NCBI GenBank assembly: GCA_016906335.1
Contig: JADEYG010000004.1
Location: 1,277,001-1,341,000 of the forward strand
Direction: 5' to 3'
DNA length: 64,000 nucleotides
Source: Novakomyces olei
Taxonomy: Eukaryota; Ascomycota; Novakomycetes; Novakomycetales; Novakomycetaceae
In this document: one piece after another, positions 11,787 to 23,508 of the stretch
Numbering within the stretch: the first letter of the stretch is position 1
Layout of the letters: every line of letters begins with the position of its first letter
Translations under genes and position numbers: made by a program
The notes under the pieces: generated by a model
What the model was told of the DNA's origin: nothing
Databases searched by the model: none
Seen by the model: the letters and a program-made list of their open reading frames with translations, nothing else

Positions 11787-12309
11787 ATGCACTCGCGCAT
11801 GCAGACAGACATACATATATGTATATTAATATAATTAAAAAAAAATGTTCATAATTCAAACAATAGAAGACTCGATAAAGTCTACAAGGGAGCATGTAGT
11901 AGACGTGAAAAAATATAAATACACCACAAAAGTTTGTCAAGCTTACATCAGTTTCCATTATTATGAATAATTAATTACTATTAGAATACTCAATGACAAC
12001 AATGCTTTATGATGAAGTGCAGTCTGTAGCTGCACCGTTAGCTTCAACAATTGACCTGTTACCCTGACACATAGTCATCCTCTATGGAACATGCAAACTC
12101 TATCCAAGTCAGACCCGAATGCGACTGAATTGTACGTAGATTCAATGCTCCTTGTGGTCCTCATTCTACCCCGTTTTCCTCCATTTTCCTCCTTTCTCGC
12201 TTTTCACTTGTTTTGATCACTATAATATCCATTATTGTTGTTGTGATTATTATTGTTTTTTGTTTTTATTGTTTTTATAATTATTATTTCAATTATGGCA
12301 ATGCCGTCG
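11787..12309. other. Convergent 3' intergenic region (RRP12/AGS1)
   Basis: Lies between the stop of plus-strand RRP12 and the stop of minus-strand AGS1. AT-rich, with an ATTATTATTGTTTTTT-type run at 12230-12290. It probably holds both polyadenylation regions. Nothing else seen. Confidence 0.4.
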
Positions 12310-14882
12310 TCAAGGCTTGGACAGCTGCTCCTTTCGGAAAAACTGAAAGTATCCCACGCAAACTGCAATCTGGCAAATCAAACAAATCCAAAACGGGGCA
12401 GAGTTGAGTGGTCCCGATCCAGTGGAGGGCGACCAGGCGGTTAAATCGACAAAAGTTCGGCCCGGCCCAACTTTATTGGGCGCAGAAGCGCGGGCAATCA
12501 TTGTGAAAACTGTGCCGACAACTTGGCCCGTCATGAGCGTAGTGGCCACGTGTAGTCGCGTCAGGGTCTGCAGCAAAATCATACCGATTCCAACGCCCTG
12601 CAGGGCATCAAGCACTCCGAGCCAGAACCAGAGGCAGCGGCCGAGATAGGGCCCGACTGGTCCCGCCCACGGGATGTAGAGTCCGATATTGGAGACAGCC
12701 CACATTTGCTGGCACCAGCGTGGCGCACCCAATCCCACGCCAAACACGGGCAGTAGCCAGGAATGTGTTTTTGACACGTGTCCCAAAACGGCAAGAATGG
12801 CGATCCAAATAAAGATATAAAACAGAATGAGCAGCAGGAAAATGATCCACGCACGTACTACGCGGGATCCCCACACGTACAGCCAGGAGCGGCCCACCAG
12901 CGTGGACAGCCAATAGTTTTGCAGGATTGTAGCGATAAGGAACCAGATAACGAGACGGCGGCGGAGCAGTGCCTTGTAAAAAGCCGGGATATTGCCCGGC
13001 AGTTGTCGGTAGTAGTCTGGGAGTCCGTAAAAAAGGAGAAAGAAAAACGCGATTGCCAGAACGGCGAGGGGCCATGTGATTGCCGTAATAATAGCGGCAG
13101 TAGTGGCCGACGACCGGGCATAGCCTCCCGTAACCGTCTCCTGCTGCCGGGACCCCCAAAACCAGAGAGCCGCTGTCCAGATTTGCTGTGTGCCCTGGAC
13201 GACACAGGCTCTAAACACCCAAGACCGGATCCCGGCTCCGCCCTCGTCTCCGAAATTGAGAGCGAAAAAGAGAGAACCCGAGGCGGAAGCGTAGGCGTAG
13301 AACCAGGCGGCGACAGTATCGAGCCAGCGGCGGGCGGGCCGGACGGCCGGGAAGCCCGGCAGTCCAACGAGGAAAAAAGCGACAGCGTAAAACAGAAAAG
13401 GAAAAGAGAGAACGTGGTAGTTTGGCAGACGGCGGTAGAGGACCCACCAGACCAGAGTGCCAAACAGAAAGAAGGCCGATACTTCATAGAGCTGAGTGGC
13501 ACTCTGTCCCGAATTGCCAGCGAGCAATGTGAGCTGGTACGACGTGGTGGCCAGAATCTGGCCGATGGATAAAAAAATGGAGTAAAACGGCCAGTCGCCC
13601 ACGCGACGCTGCATGAACCGTTTCAGCCCACGTACCTGTTGTGATCCCACGCCGTACGCGGGATTATCATCGAGACTATCGTCGGCTCCCTCGACCAGAC
13701 CCATCCCACTCAAGCCGCTGCCGGAACCGTTGCCGACATTGCCTCCTCTACGGCCGCCGCCTCCGCCTCCGCCATATCCCTCAAAACTGCTATGCGAATC
13801 GTCAGACGGGCTCTGCCGGATCATTGACTCGTTCGCGTTCCATCCGCCACTGTGTTTCCCTCCCACGCCGGGTTTAACGAGCCCCAGTTTTTCCTTGCGC
13901 ACGTTATCGAAAAAGGACTTTTCCGACTTTTCCAAAAAGTGTTCAATGCACAGCTCGTCCTTTGAATTCTTGGGCGTCAAGTCTTGCAGCATACTGGAAA
14001 ACTTGTGGATCGCTTTATCGTCCGAGTCGGTAAACTTGCGCTCCGTCTTGCTCAACGCAAAATCCTTATGGTGGCTCGACGTCATTACCGACGCAAGACT
14101 CAGCCGGGACTCGTTCCTAAATGTTGTCAGCAGCCTCGTCTGGCTCTGTCCCGGAGTCAGTGGAGGGCTCTGTGGGGAAGCATAAGGGTGCCGCGGCAGA
14201 TCATTGCCGTTGCCATTGCCGCCAAAGGTCACATTACTGCTGTCCGACTCGCTCAGCGCGTCTTCCGCAGCGGATCCGTCCAGCAGCATTCCGTGGTTCG
14301 TCGGCCCTCTATTCACCTGCGGCTGAAGTGCCGGTGAGGATTTAAGTGCCGCATCGTCGTCTGTGAAAAAATCGTACATTGTCGCCCGCTGAGGATCAAA
14401 GTCTTCGTCTCCAGAATCGACACTGTACTCGGACGGAGTGCGTTCCCCTCCGCCACCGTTATTCTGCCCGAGCCGAGCGCGTACAGATTCCGGTGTCCAG
14501 TACTGGCTGTCGTCGAGCGCAGCCCACTCGTCGTCCAGCCCACTCTGGCTCCCACTCCGGCTCAGGTTCCGATGACCGGAACCGTTGCCGATACCGGAAC
14601 CGTTGCCGATACCGGAACCGTTGCCGTCCTCCTCCTCTTCGATCGGGCCCAGTTCCTCGTCAAACGAGTCCACGGACCGACGTGCCGCCTGCGGGCTCAC
14701 GTGCCCGGGACCGCGTCGGGAGCCGAGAGACAGCTGCCGCCGCAGACCGGCTCCACTGCCGGAATTGTGGCCGCCTTCTTCCTCCTCGTCATCGGCAGCC
14801 GCTTCCACGTCAATTACCGGGTTTGACGCGTTTGGCAGCTGCGTGAATCGGGAAGAGCTGCCGTTGCCGTTATTATTATTGC

Positions 14883-14931
<49 letters not shown>

Positions 14932-17900
14932 GCCATTGCCATTGCCATTGCTACCGCCCAGAGCGAGGGAAGAACGGGACAGCTGGTCCGGCAGGATTGA
15001 ATAAATCGAGGCTCTAGAAGAAGCATTGTCCCGGCGCTTGTTCCGGCACTGAGCACTGAGCCGGATACACCCGTCCTGCAAGGCGTCCAGTTTCCTCTGC
15101 CATTCGGCTACAGGGAACCGCTGCTTTGCCGATTTAGCACGCATCGTGGCCCGAGTCTTTTCAGACGACTGCAGAGCCTGGCGGCAGGCCTGTTCAAACT
15201 GCCGCAGGAGATGGCTCGTGGCACTCGACTCGACAGTGTACCACCATCCCGGCATCTGCCCGAGTCCGCCGACACGGGCGCCGATGCCGAGAGCTCCTTT
15301 CCGTCCAAACTCGACGGCCACGAGCCCGAAAGGCTCATCCCGGGACGGGATAAGAGCGAAATCGGCACCGGAAAAGATAAAAGGCGGAAGGTGCGTAAAC
15401 TCGGGTCGGGAAAAGATGCGGCCCGGGTACACTTCCATCAGGCGGCTAAACTTTTCTGCTGCAAATTTGCCATACAAGTCGATTACGGGTCCAACAGCGA
15501 TAATCTGCACATTGAAATCCGAGAGCAGAGTCGGCGCCAGATCCGCAATCAAATCGACTCCCTTTTGCATAGACCATCGGCCGACAAAGACCATCAGCTG
15601 CGCTTTCGCATCCACCGCCAGACCGGCCCACTCCTGCGCCTGCCGCTTGTTATCGATCCGCTTATGCTCCAATTCGCGGTCGATTGTCACGGCTTTGCTA
15701 TTGCTCAGCACCTCTGCCGCATTGTCCAGCGCTGCCGTATCCGTCGGATCGGGATTCGGAAGCTTTCCGATCCGTTTCAGACCCCAGAAAATCGGGTACC
15801 GCGCCCACGACCGTTTCCCGTACTTGTTGGACACGCCAACGGCACCAAAGCCCTTTTGGTGGATTCGCAAGTAGGAAACGCCAGCATGCAGCAGGTTGAA
15901 GACGTTGCCAAACTGTACGTATTTCGTACAGATTCGGGGCGAAATGCTGTACACGGCACACACTTCCTCCTTCTCCTCCGGCGTCCGCAGCGGCCAGAGT
16001 CCCTGGAACTCGGCATTGTGCAGCGACAGGGCTATCGGGATCACTTCCGGTAGGAGATAGAGGGGCGCGAGGGCGCCATGGTAGTCGTTTATATGGTACA
16101 GGTCGATGGGGTTGCGTCTAATCACCTCGGCAATGCACTGGTTCCAAGCCGAGTAAAAAATGGCACTGCCCAGGTCGTCCATCCGGGCCGGATAGGGTTC
16201 CGATGACGTTTGCCGGCGGAAGACGGGAGCGTCCAGCAGTACATACTTTATATTGTCCAGGAAATGGTGCATAACGTTGATGCTGTACGTCTGGTCGATA
16301 ATCTTGACCTCTATCGGCTGCGCCGGCTGAGCTTCCGGGTAGTCAATGTCACCGACACACGGCACGACCCATACGAGATCCTGGTGCTTCAGGTTTTGGC
16401 CCATCAGCTGCGCCATCACGCCGAGGCCTCCAATCTTGATACGGATATTCCAGTCTGAAATATCGTACTCGAGCGTGGCAATAAGGACACATTTGCGTCT
16501 TGTTGAGGCGGTATTATTGGCAGCTGCAGCTGCTGCTGCTGCTGTGCTACTGCTCGTCGTGTTGAGGCCGCTGACCATTGAACTGTCGGACGAAATGTAC
16601 TCGCCGCCTTTATGTTTTCGCAGAGGAATAAGCGGGAAAAAGCTTTTAGCACCATTACTACCAAAGCCATTGCCGAACCCGGAACCGGAAGCAAAGCCGA
16701 ACCCGGAAGCAAAGCCGAGATTAGCGAGAGAGCGGCCTTCCTTGTTAAACTTGATCTGGTAAAAAGTGCCCTTGAAAATGAGCACGGCAACGATTGCCGT
16801 TAGTGGGGGGATGATAATCATGAGAGCAAAAACGGCGATAGCCACTCCCTCATGACCCCTTGGCTCAAACACGTACTCTCGGGTAACGTCGTTTACACGC
16901 ACAGAGTAGGACAAATTGGGGCGTGGCGGAGCGTTTGTGATATTGATCACGTTTGTCACTAAATTGGCAGGAGAAATTCGGGACAGGACGCCTCTGCTAT
17001 CAATGTCGCCATACACAAACCCTTGGTCGGGACGGCCATCCGGGTTCACTCCCCATACATTAAACTGGATCTGAGAGGGGTACGAGTCCGATACAAAACT
17101 GACCTGCCAGTCCCGAGTCGCCGGGTCCAGTTCCAGCCGGTTCCTTACCCCAGAGTCATAGCCCCACGAGTTGAAGGGGCCCATGAGAAATATGTGCGGC
17201 CAGATCCGGGCCGAATGGCCCACATCGCCGGCCTGAATATGGTGCGAAGAGGCCACCTGCTCGTTCCAGTACTGTACGATTATATGCTGACCCTCCCACG
17301 TCTGCATCGGAGACCCCCTCCACGCGGCAATTTGGGAGCCATTCACCTGCGTATACGAACCCTCATAGTCCTGCCACGTGGACCAAGTGGACCAAAAGTC
17401 CGTACTGTACCGGAACTTGTGCGCTCCGTCGGCAGTATGGTTTATATAGTATTCGCCATTGCGCTCAATGTAGAGCGTATCGCTATAATTTGCCGCAGTA
17501 AAAACCATTGGATTGTTTTCGTGGCCGAAACGGAGGAGATAATGGTCCGTCGAGTTTGTAAATGACGTGTGCCAAGCGTTTGACGCATTTGCCACAATCA
17601 GCTCGTGAATGCCGCTCGCTATACCGCTCAGAGTCGCCCGCCAGCGCCACTGAGAGGGCACATGGCCATAGAGCACTGGTGCAGCTGGCGAATCAATAGT
17701 CAAGCAGCTAACAGATTCCGGGACAATGTGCGGCCTTTCGCCCGTCAGAGTGGTAGAGTTTATCGTGATTGCTTGTGTCACAGAGTCACAGTCCATTGGC
17801 TGCGAAAACTGAATCTCAATATCATACGACCCATTGGCCGGCAACACTATCCGCGAATCGTGTATCGGAACGAATCCCGAGATGGTCGGGTAGCTTGCCG

Positions 17901-20130
17901 TCCAGTTTTCGGCAGGCACAAGGATCTTGTACTCCCACGGACCCATCGTGAGCTCGGGAATGCATCCGCGTCGGCCGCTGTCGGAGGCGGATGTTGGGAT
18001 ATTGCCATTGCCGTCCTGCAGCGTATACTCGTCATAGGGGTAAATCAAATTGCGTACAGTAACGCCCGACCTATACGGTGCCTGTACGCCGGTATTGCTG
18101 TTGCACGGATCGTCTAGCCGAGTAGACGCATTTGTGTTTGAAACCAAGATCCATACGTCTGTCGTGGACACATTGTCGCGTGGGCTGGCCGACACGAAAT
18201 CTTCCAAGTCCTGTACGTCATTCATTCCAGCGCGTAAATAGCTATGAACCCCTGGCGTGTAGGGATGCGTGGGCGGAGAGTAAGGCAGGTGCACTTGACG
18301 CGTCCAGTTTTGCATACGCGTAAAGGTAAAGCCGTGGGAAAGAGCCAAGTACCTTTGGCGGATATGGTGATTGGCCCGGTGAGCGTTAAACATTACATTT
18401 GACGCGTCCCTATGATCCAGAGCAATTGTAGGGTCGTGGCAGGCGTCCCGAGCATAAGGGAATTGCATTGCTGGAAACTGTGAGGAATTGCCGAAATAGC
18501 AGCCGTGCAAGAGCCAAGCGTAATTGCTCACCATCGGCTGTCGGCCATAGAGGTAATTGTCCTCGTTGCTGTCAATCACGAAAAGCCCTTGTTCGTCTCC
18601 ATAATATAGCAAAATATTGCCTGGAAAGAAGGCCATAGAGATCATTGTGCCGAGGATAAGACGCTCCCGGCCGGACGGGATTGCCGGCCATCTAAAGACA
18701 TCGTGGTTCGTAATCCCAAACAGGTGGCGAGGGTCAACGGTTCCGGTTTTGGGGTTGAACATATCCTCATTAACGGCAATCACGTTCCACGCATCCGACA
18801 GTTCGTCTCCCACATCGTACGCCAATTCAATACTGCCATCGAGGCCGAGAAAGCGCTGGACTGCCCTGTAGATGGAGTAGTGGAAGGCAGAAGCGTCCAT
18901 TCCCGCCCTTTCCTCCTCTCGAAGAAAGTAGTCCGACTGATTGGCCGTAATATTAAGGGCAAACCCGATACTCGGCGGACGCTGGTCCGGCTGCCTTCCA
19001 CGGCCGTAAAAGATTCCACCATACGATGAAGATCCCGTTACTTCCCCGGGAATAAGAAAGTTATTCTTGCCATGCCGGGCCGCACACTGGTGCACATAAT
19101 GGCTCCAATCGGCCATAAAATCAACCGTCATTTGCGTGGCCTTGTCGATACGGAACCCATCAACGTCCAGCATATCAATAACCATACAGGACAGGTGCTC
19201 CAGCTTTTGGCTCATCTCTGGCCGCCAGTCACGCAGCCGATCCTGCACAGAGGCAAACTTGGACAGCTGGCGCTGCCAGTCAGGATGGACACCAAAGGCC
19301 TCTGTGTCACCATACTGGTCAAAGTCAGACTCATAGCATCCGGACCAGATCAGCTCAACAGGGCGGCCTTCGTCGTCCCAAAAATCGGGGTACTGGCAGC
19401 TCGTATTGTACACATTTGAGAAATTGAAATCGTTATACACCCGACCGGGCTGCTTCCAAGCCAATTGGTGCTCGTTCAGTGTAAAAGGCGCAGATTCATT
19501 GAGATAGTTGCGGAACCCGATACGATCGCCCAACGTGGCCACTGTCATATCCACAATTAGGTACATATTTCGTGCATGCATAGCGTCTATCGTGTCCCGC
19601 CAATCCTGGATTGTGCCCAAATGGTGGTCCAGGACAGTAAAATCAAGCGGGGAAAACTGATCAGAGCCATATGGCTCATTGAGAAAGATTGTACCGGCAA
19701 TGTAAACTGCCTCCACGCCCAGACTTTGCAGGTAATCAAGCGAAAGAGCGAGTCCTTTAACGTCTCCTCCAGACCGGAAAGTAGTCTCAAAGTAATCGTA
19801 CTCGTACACTGTGCCATTGGCATCGTTGTTTGTAGGGTCTCCGTCCAACCAGCGATCAAGGATTACAGTGTAGATTACTTTGCGCCACTCTGAGGGACTG
19901 GGAAAGTAGTCGTGGTTGTCCCATTGACCCCCATACTGCATAATCTCTGTCGTGTTGGGTACGGTGTTGAGATTCCATGGGATTTCCCGCTCGTCCCACG
20001 GATTCGCCGCCACTGGACGCGTAAACAGGGCCAGAAATAGGAGGAAAAGACTGAAAATTACGGTCATCGGCCGGCCCGGTGACAAGGCGGCCGGGCGGCC
20101 ACCGCCACCAGAACCGCTGAGGCCACTCAT
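12310..20130 (-). CDS. AGS1: Cell wall alpha-1,3-glucan synthase (Ags1/Mok1 type)
   Basis: Giant plasma-membrane enzyme that makes cell-wall alpha-1,3-glucan; single exon of 2606 residues from the ATG at 20130 (the open frame upstream has no ATG). Residues 1-42 contain a hydrophobic stretch (VIFSLFLLFLALF) and a likely signal cleavage near VAA|NPWDE. An extracellular GH13 amylase-like domain follows, with DVDGFRID (nucleophile Asp near 328), PGEVTG (acid/base Glu near 364) and TNHD (near 476). A membrane segment lies around 1094-1121 (IAVFALMIIIPPLTAIVAVLI). The cytosolic GT5 starch-synthase-like domain follows, with KIGGLG near 1232 and FVGRWSMQKG. A long disordered Ser/Asn/Gly region with a polyasparagine run near 1735-1755 comes next. 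The last 430 residues are strongly hydrophobic with many membrane spans, the predicted export pore. The length slightly exceeds the roughly 2400-residue fission-yeast enzyme. Confidence 0.97.
14870..14947. repeat. AAT/ATT trinucleotide run encoding polyasparagine in AGS1
   Basis: On the plus strand this reads as an ATT run interrupted by GCT at the start and GCC/CCATTG at the end. On the AGS1 strand it gives an Asn stretch flanked by Asn-Gly repeats. It lies in the disordered linker after the GT5 domain. Pure trinucleotide runs are slippage-prone, so length polymorphism is likely. Confidence 0.9.
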
Positions 20131-21178
20131 ATCGGGACCGGACAATTCCGTCAAAAAAAAAAAAAAATCGAATTTATTTTTATTGGCAATATTTTTGCGA
20201 ATAAAAAGGGCGAAAAGGGTCAATTCAAACGCCGATTTTGTAATGTAAAAATAAATAAAACAGGACAACGAATGAACGCGGCCTTGTCCGGTGCAATCAA
20301 GACACTGATCACACACGGATGGCGCAGTTAAGCGCAAAGCGGAAGCTTAGTAATGCACCGTCGTAGATCTCGAGTATTCTCAACTGAAAAATAAGAGTAA
20401 ATGCAATAGAAACAAAGTCAGAAAAGAAGAGGACTACAGCCTCCAATACGACAGAAGAGCAGGTAATGCCTTCCGAAAAGACGGTCAGAGACACGACACG
20501 GCTGAGCCAGTTCCTACACAGTGAGCACGAGTTTGTTTCTAATGCAAATTTTAAAGGTTTCTCCAATAGACGCGCATACGTTTGTACAGAAAGAGCCGGC
20601 AAACAAAACAAGTACGAAAAGTAAACAAAAAATCTAAGCGAGAACGCGGTTAGTGATTGTTACAGGGCCTTCAGGCCACAGTAGATACGTACTTTATGGC
20701 GACCGTGAAGGCTCGTCAGCACAAAAAAAAAGGCCGGCACCCGGTTTTTCTTCCGCGTAGGGAAAAGTAAGTCTTTTGGATCAGGCGTAGAACAATATTA
20801 AAATGAGAAAAAGAAAATAATGTATACTACATAAAATATATGAGCCCGTATCGTGTACCTGAATTTCTTCTTTTGCATATAAGCGATCGGTAGGGTAAAG
20901 TAATGCAGTTATTATATGGGTTTATTAATTTTCAACGTTATTATAAACATATAATATGTGGCCCTAAAAAAAATAAAAAGAATCGCCCTTAACCGGAAGC
21001 AGGGGCAACGCGTCGAAACACGGTGCCATTGGGTAAGCGTTAATTATAATTAATTGTAAAATAGGCATTTAGACTATTTGCAGTTTCATGTACTATTACC
21101 AGCAAAGCAGTTTTGCTTTTTCCGGTGTGTATTTCTGGCTTTTGTTGCCGCGCCAGAGGCGGAACGTGCTACGCGTTA

Positions 21179-21202
21179 CGCGTAAGTCATATGACTTACG
21201 CG
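21179..21202. promoter_or_regulatory. 24-bp perfect palindrome, two inverted TGACTTA-like half sites
   Basis: CGCGTAAGTCATATGACTTACGCG reads across positions 21179-21202 and equals its own reverse complement. The halves contain TAAGTCA and TGACTTA, which resemble bZIP (AP-1-like) half-site sequence. It is about 1.05 kb upstream of the AGS1 start. A dimeric factor binding site is an inference from symmetry. Confidence 0.5.
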
Positions 21203-21268
21203 ATTAGACCTACAATTTTGTGACTTGAAAGATTATTTTTAAAGTAATTTAATTATAGAAACATATTT

Positions 21269-21280
21269 GGTCACGTGACC
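21269..21280. promoter_or_regulatory. E-box palindrome GGTCACGTGACC
   Basis: A 12-bp perfect palindrome centred on CACGTG, the core bound by Cbf1/bHLH factors in fungi. It is directly followed by AATAAT and sits 67 bases from the 24-bp palindrome. Function is inferred only from the motif. Confidence 0.4.
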
Positions 21281-22745
21281 AATAATAGCAGCAAAGCCGC
21301 GTTGCAACGTGGCCCACCGACGGCAATATCTGTAATGTATATTAATGAACTTTTTTGTACATGCAAAAAGTTACTGCTCAGTGTAAAAGGTTTTGTGGGC
21401 AAGTACGCATGCTCTTGCGTAAGGCCACGGATCTTGGTCCCCTGTGATTGGGTGCACGACCGCTATGAGAAGGTAGCGCATACGGAGTTTTTTCGTTATT
21501 TTCATACCACTAACCCGTTTCTATATTGGATAGCAAACTGTTTCTATTTTCGTCACATATTGATTCTTTAGTCTGAGGAACGCGCCTGTACAATCAACGA
21601 GTTTACCGCGCGTAAATGCGTATATGGTAGTTTACGCAATAGATATTACTATGGAAACATACATAAACTATACGCAAGTTATACTAATTGTACATTAGTC
21701 TAGTTTGCTACCAATATTACTAGCGAAATTTTCATCGATGTTTGGTACTGCATCGTGGGTTTCATAGTACAGATCGGTCGGGTAGCAAGCGGTGTGCGGC
21801 GAGTAAACCACTCCGCATACCGAACAGGGATTGAGCTACGCGAGTTTACATGGCCAAGAAGCCTGGTTGGATATGGCGCCGATTCACATTGTAATCATTG
21901 GCAAGAAAACGGTATTACACGAATACGGAGACGTACGTACGTATCTATAGTACGGAGCAATACTTTATACATACATAATTTCCGATTAATATACTGTTCG
22001 CTCTAGCGCGAGTACGCGAATCCCACCACCGCGTACAAATTAAATTAATACACCCCAGGACTGGCACCATACGCTTTCCTGGTATACCACTCTATTGCAA
22101 TGCTTTTTATTAACCCTGACCCTGACAGTGTGCAGATTCTTGGATTCGCTGTCGACAAAGACACGGCTTGATTGGAAACTTTGGTTGTAATTGTATAATA
22201 TTTGGTTGATTTAATTTTAGTATAGGCGTAGTTAATGTAAAATTAAAATCACTATTTTTACAGGATTGAAAATTAGAATTGAATTGGACTTGGGCTGAAA
22301 GGCAAGGGAATAGTGACTAGATTAAAAATTGATTATGCCGTGACAAATATATTTAATGCCTCTCATATTCGATTTGGACAATGCACGAGAGCAAAATGCG
22401 AGTACTTATACATCAAGAAAATAGTACACAATCGAATAGACATTCTTAGATCAACACTGCCAAACATAAAACACACTTGAATGCTCAATCTTTAATCATC
22501 TTTGTCTTCTTTTGAGACCTATAAAAATCTTGTTGCTATATCTTATCATTCCTTTCATTCAACTAAATGCTTGCTTTATAGTCTTCATAAAAGACATGGA
22601 CTACATACGATTTGCGCATAGTCGCTTCAATGCCGAACACGAGGTTTATAAACTGGCGCCGAGTTTGGCCATGAAAACCCTAACCCTAACAATATATAGA
22701 CACTTTAAATCTGTAAATTATCTTTTCCCAGCCGCTCATGAAAAC

Positions 22746-23472
22746 TCATTTTAGACGATGCTCTAGTACAAAGTCAGACAATCAATAATATACAGAGCTC
22801 CTTACCTTTTAATGGCAAAAATAACGCTGCCCGATCTCCCACTGTTACAGCATGCTCCTGACCATGAAACAAATACCGAACGCACAACTGCCGGCTATCG
22901 GACTTGCTGAAAGCTGGGGCATAAAATCCAGGTAAAATTGATTTGCTTGGACCTGCCGGCACGATTATTTGTCCCTCGTGCAGCAGGCTGGCAACGGAGA
23001 TTCGAACATCCACCATTTCTTGTCCGGGGACGCCATAAACGGCCGATTCGATAACAAGTCCATTGGAGGATCGTTGAGCTGCTTGCTTACGCTCTACAAC
23101 CTCTTGTAATAGAGAAACTGTTTCCTCTGCTTCTGTTCTCCGTCGTTCCCAGACAGCAGCTCTGTGCTTACGTCTTTCTTCTCGAAGCCTAATTGTTAAT
23201 TTGTTTAAAGTTATTTCATATCTATATGCTTTCTTTTTCGCTATATTTCTTGTTCGCGATTTCTTTTTTGTTTCACATACTCTCGCTGAGCTTTTCTGTT
23301 CGATGGACGAGCTACTATTATTTCATAGGCGGCCAACGCACCGGCCGGTAATACTACACCGAACAGTACAGCAGACGAGCTTGCATCGTTGCACAAGACT
23401 AAAGGTATCGAAAATCTTTGGCCCAGACGAGACCATCTGCCGTTAGAACAATAGCAATAAAACAAAGAAACA

Positions 23473-23508
<36 letters not shown>

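Larger units (their letters stand above)
20131..22745. promoter_or_regulatory. 2.6 kb gene-free region upstream of AGS1
   Basis: The AGS1 start is at its left end and the DNAJC11-like stop at its right, both genes on the minus strand, so most of it is AGS1 upstream sequence. Open frames here are short, of mixed composition and match nothing I know. Landmarks are a pyrimidine tract (poly-T on the AGS1 strand) at 20152-20166 in the likely 5' leader, a 24-bp perfect palindrome at 21179-21202, an E-box palindrome GGTCACGTGACC followed by AATAAT at 21269-21280, and telomere-type AACCCTAACCCTAAC at 22676-22690. A long regulatory region is plausible for a cell-wall synthase, but that is inference. 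Confidence 0.5.

Noticed and set aside
20131-20337. N-terminal extension of AGS1 (69 more codons)
   Set aside because: The extension lacks an ATG, crosses a poly-Phe-encoding T-tract, and would bury the signal peptide.
21275-22006. Two plus-strand frames (98 and 83 codons) upstream of AGS1
   Set aside because: Mixed composition, no recognisable motif, no paired splice signals.
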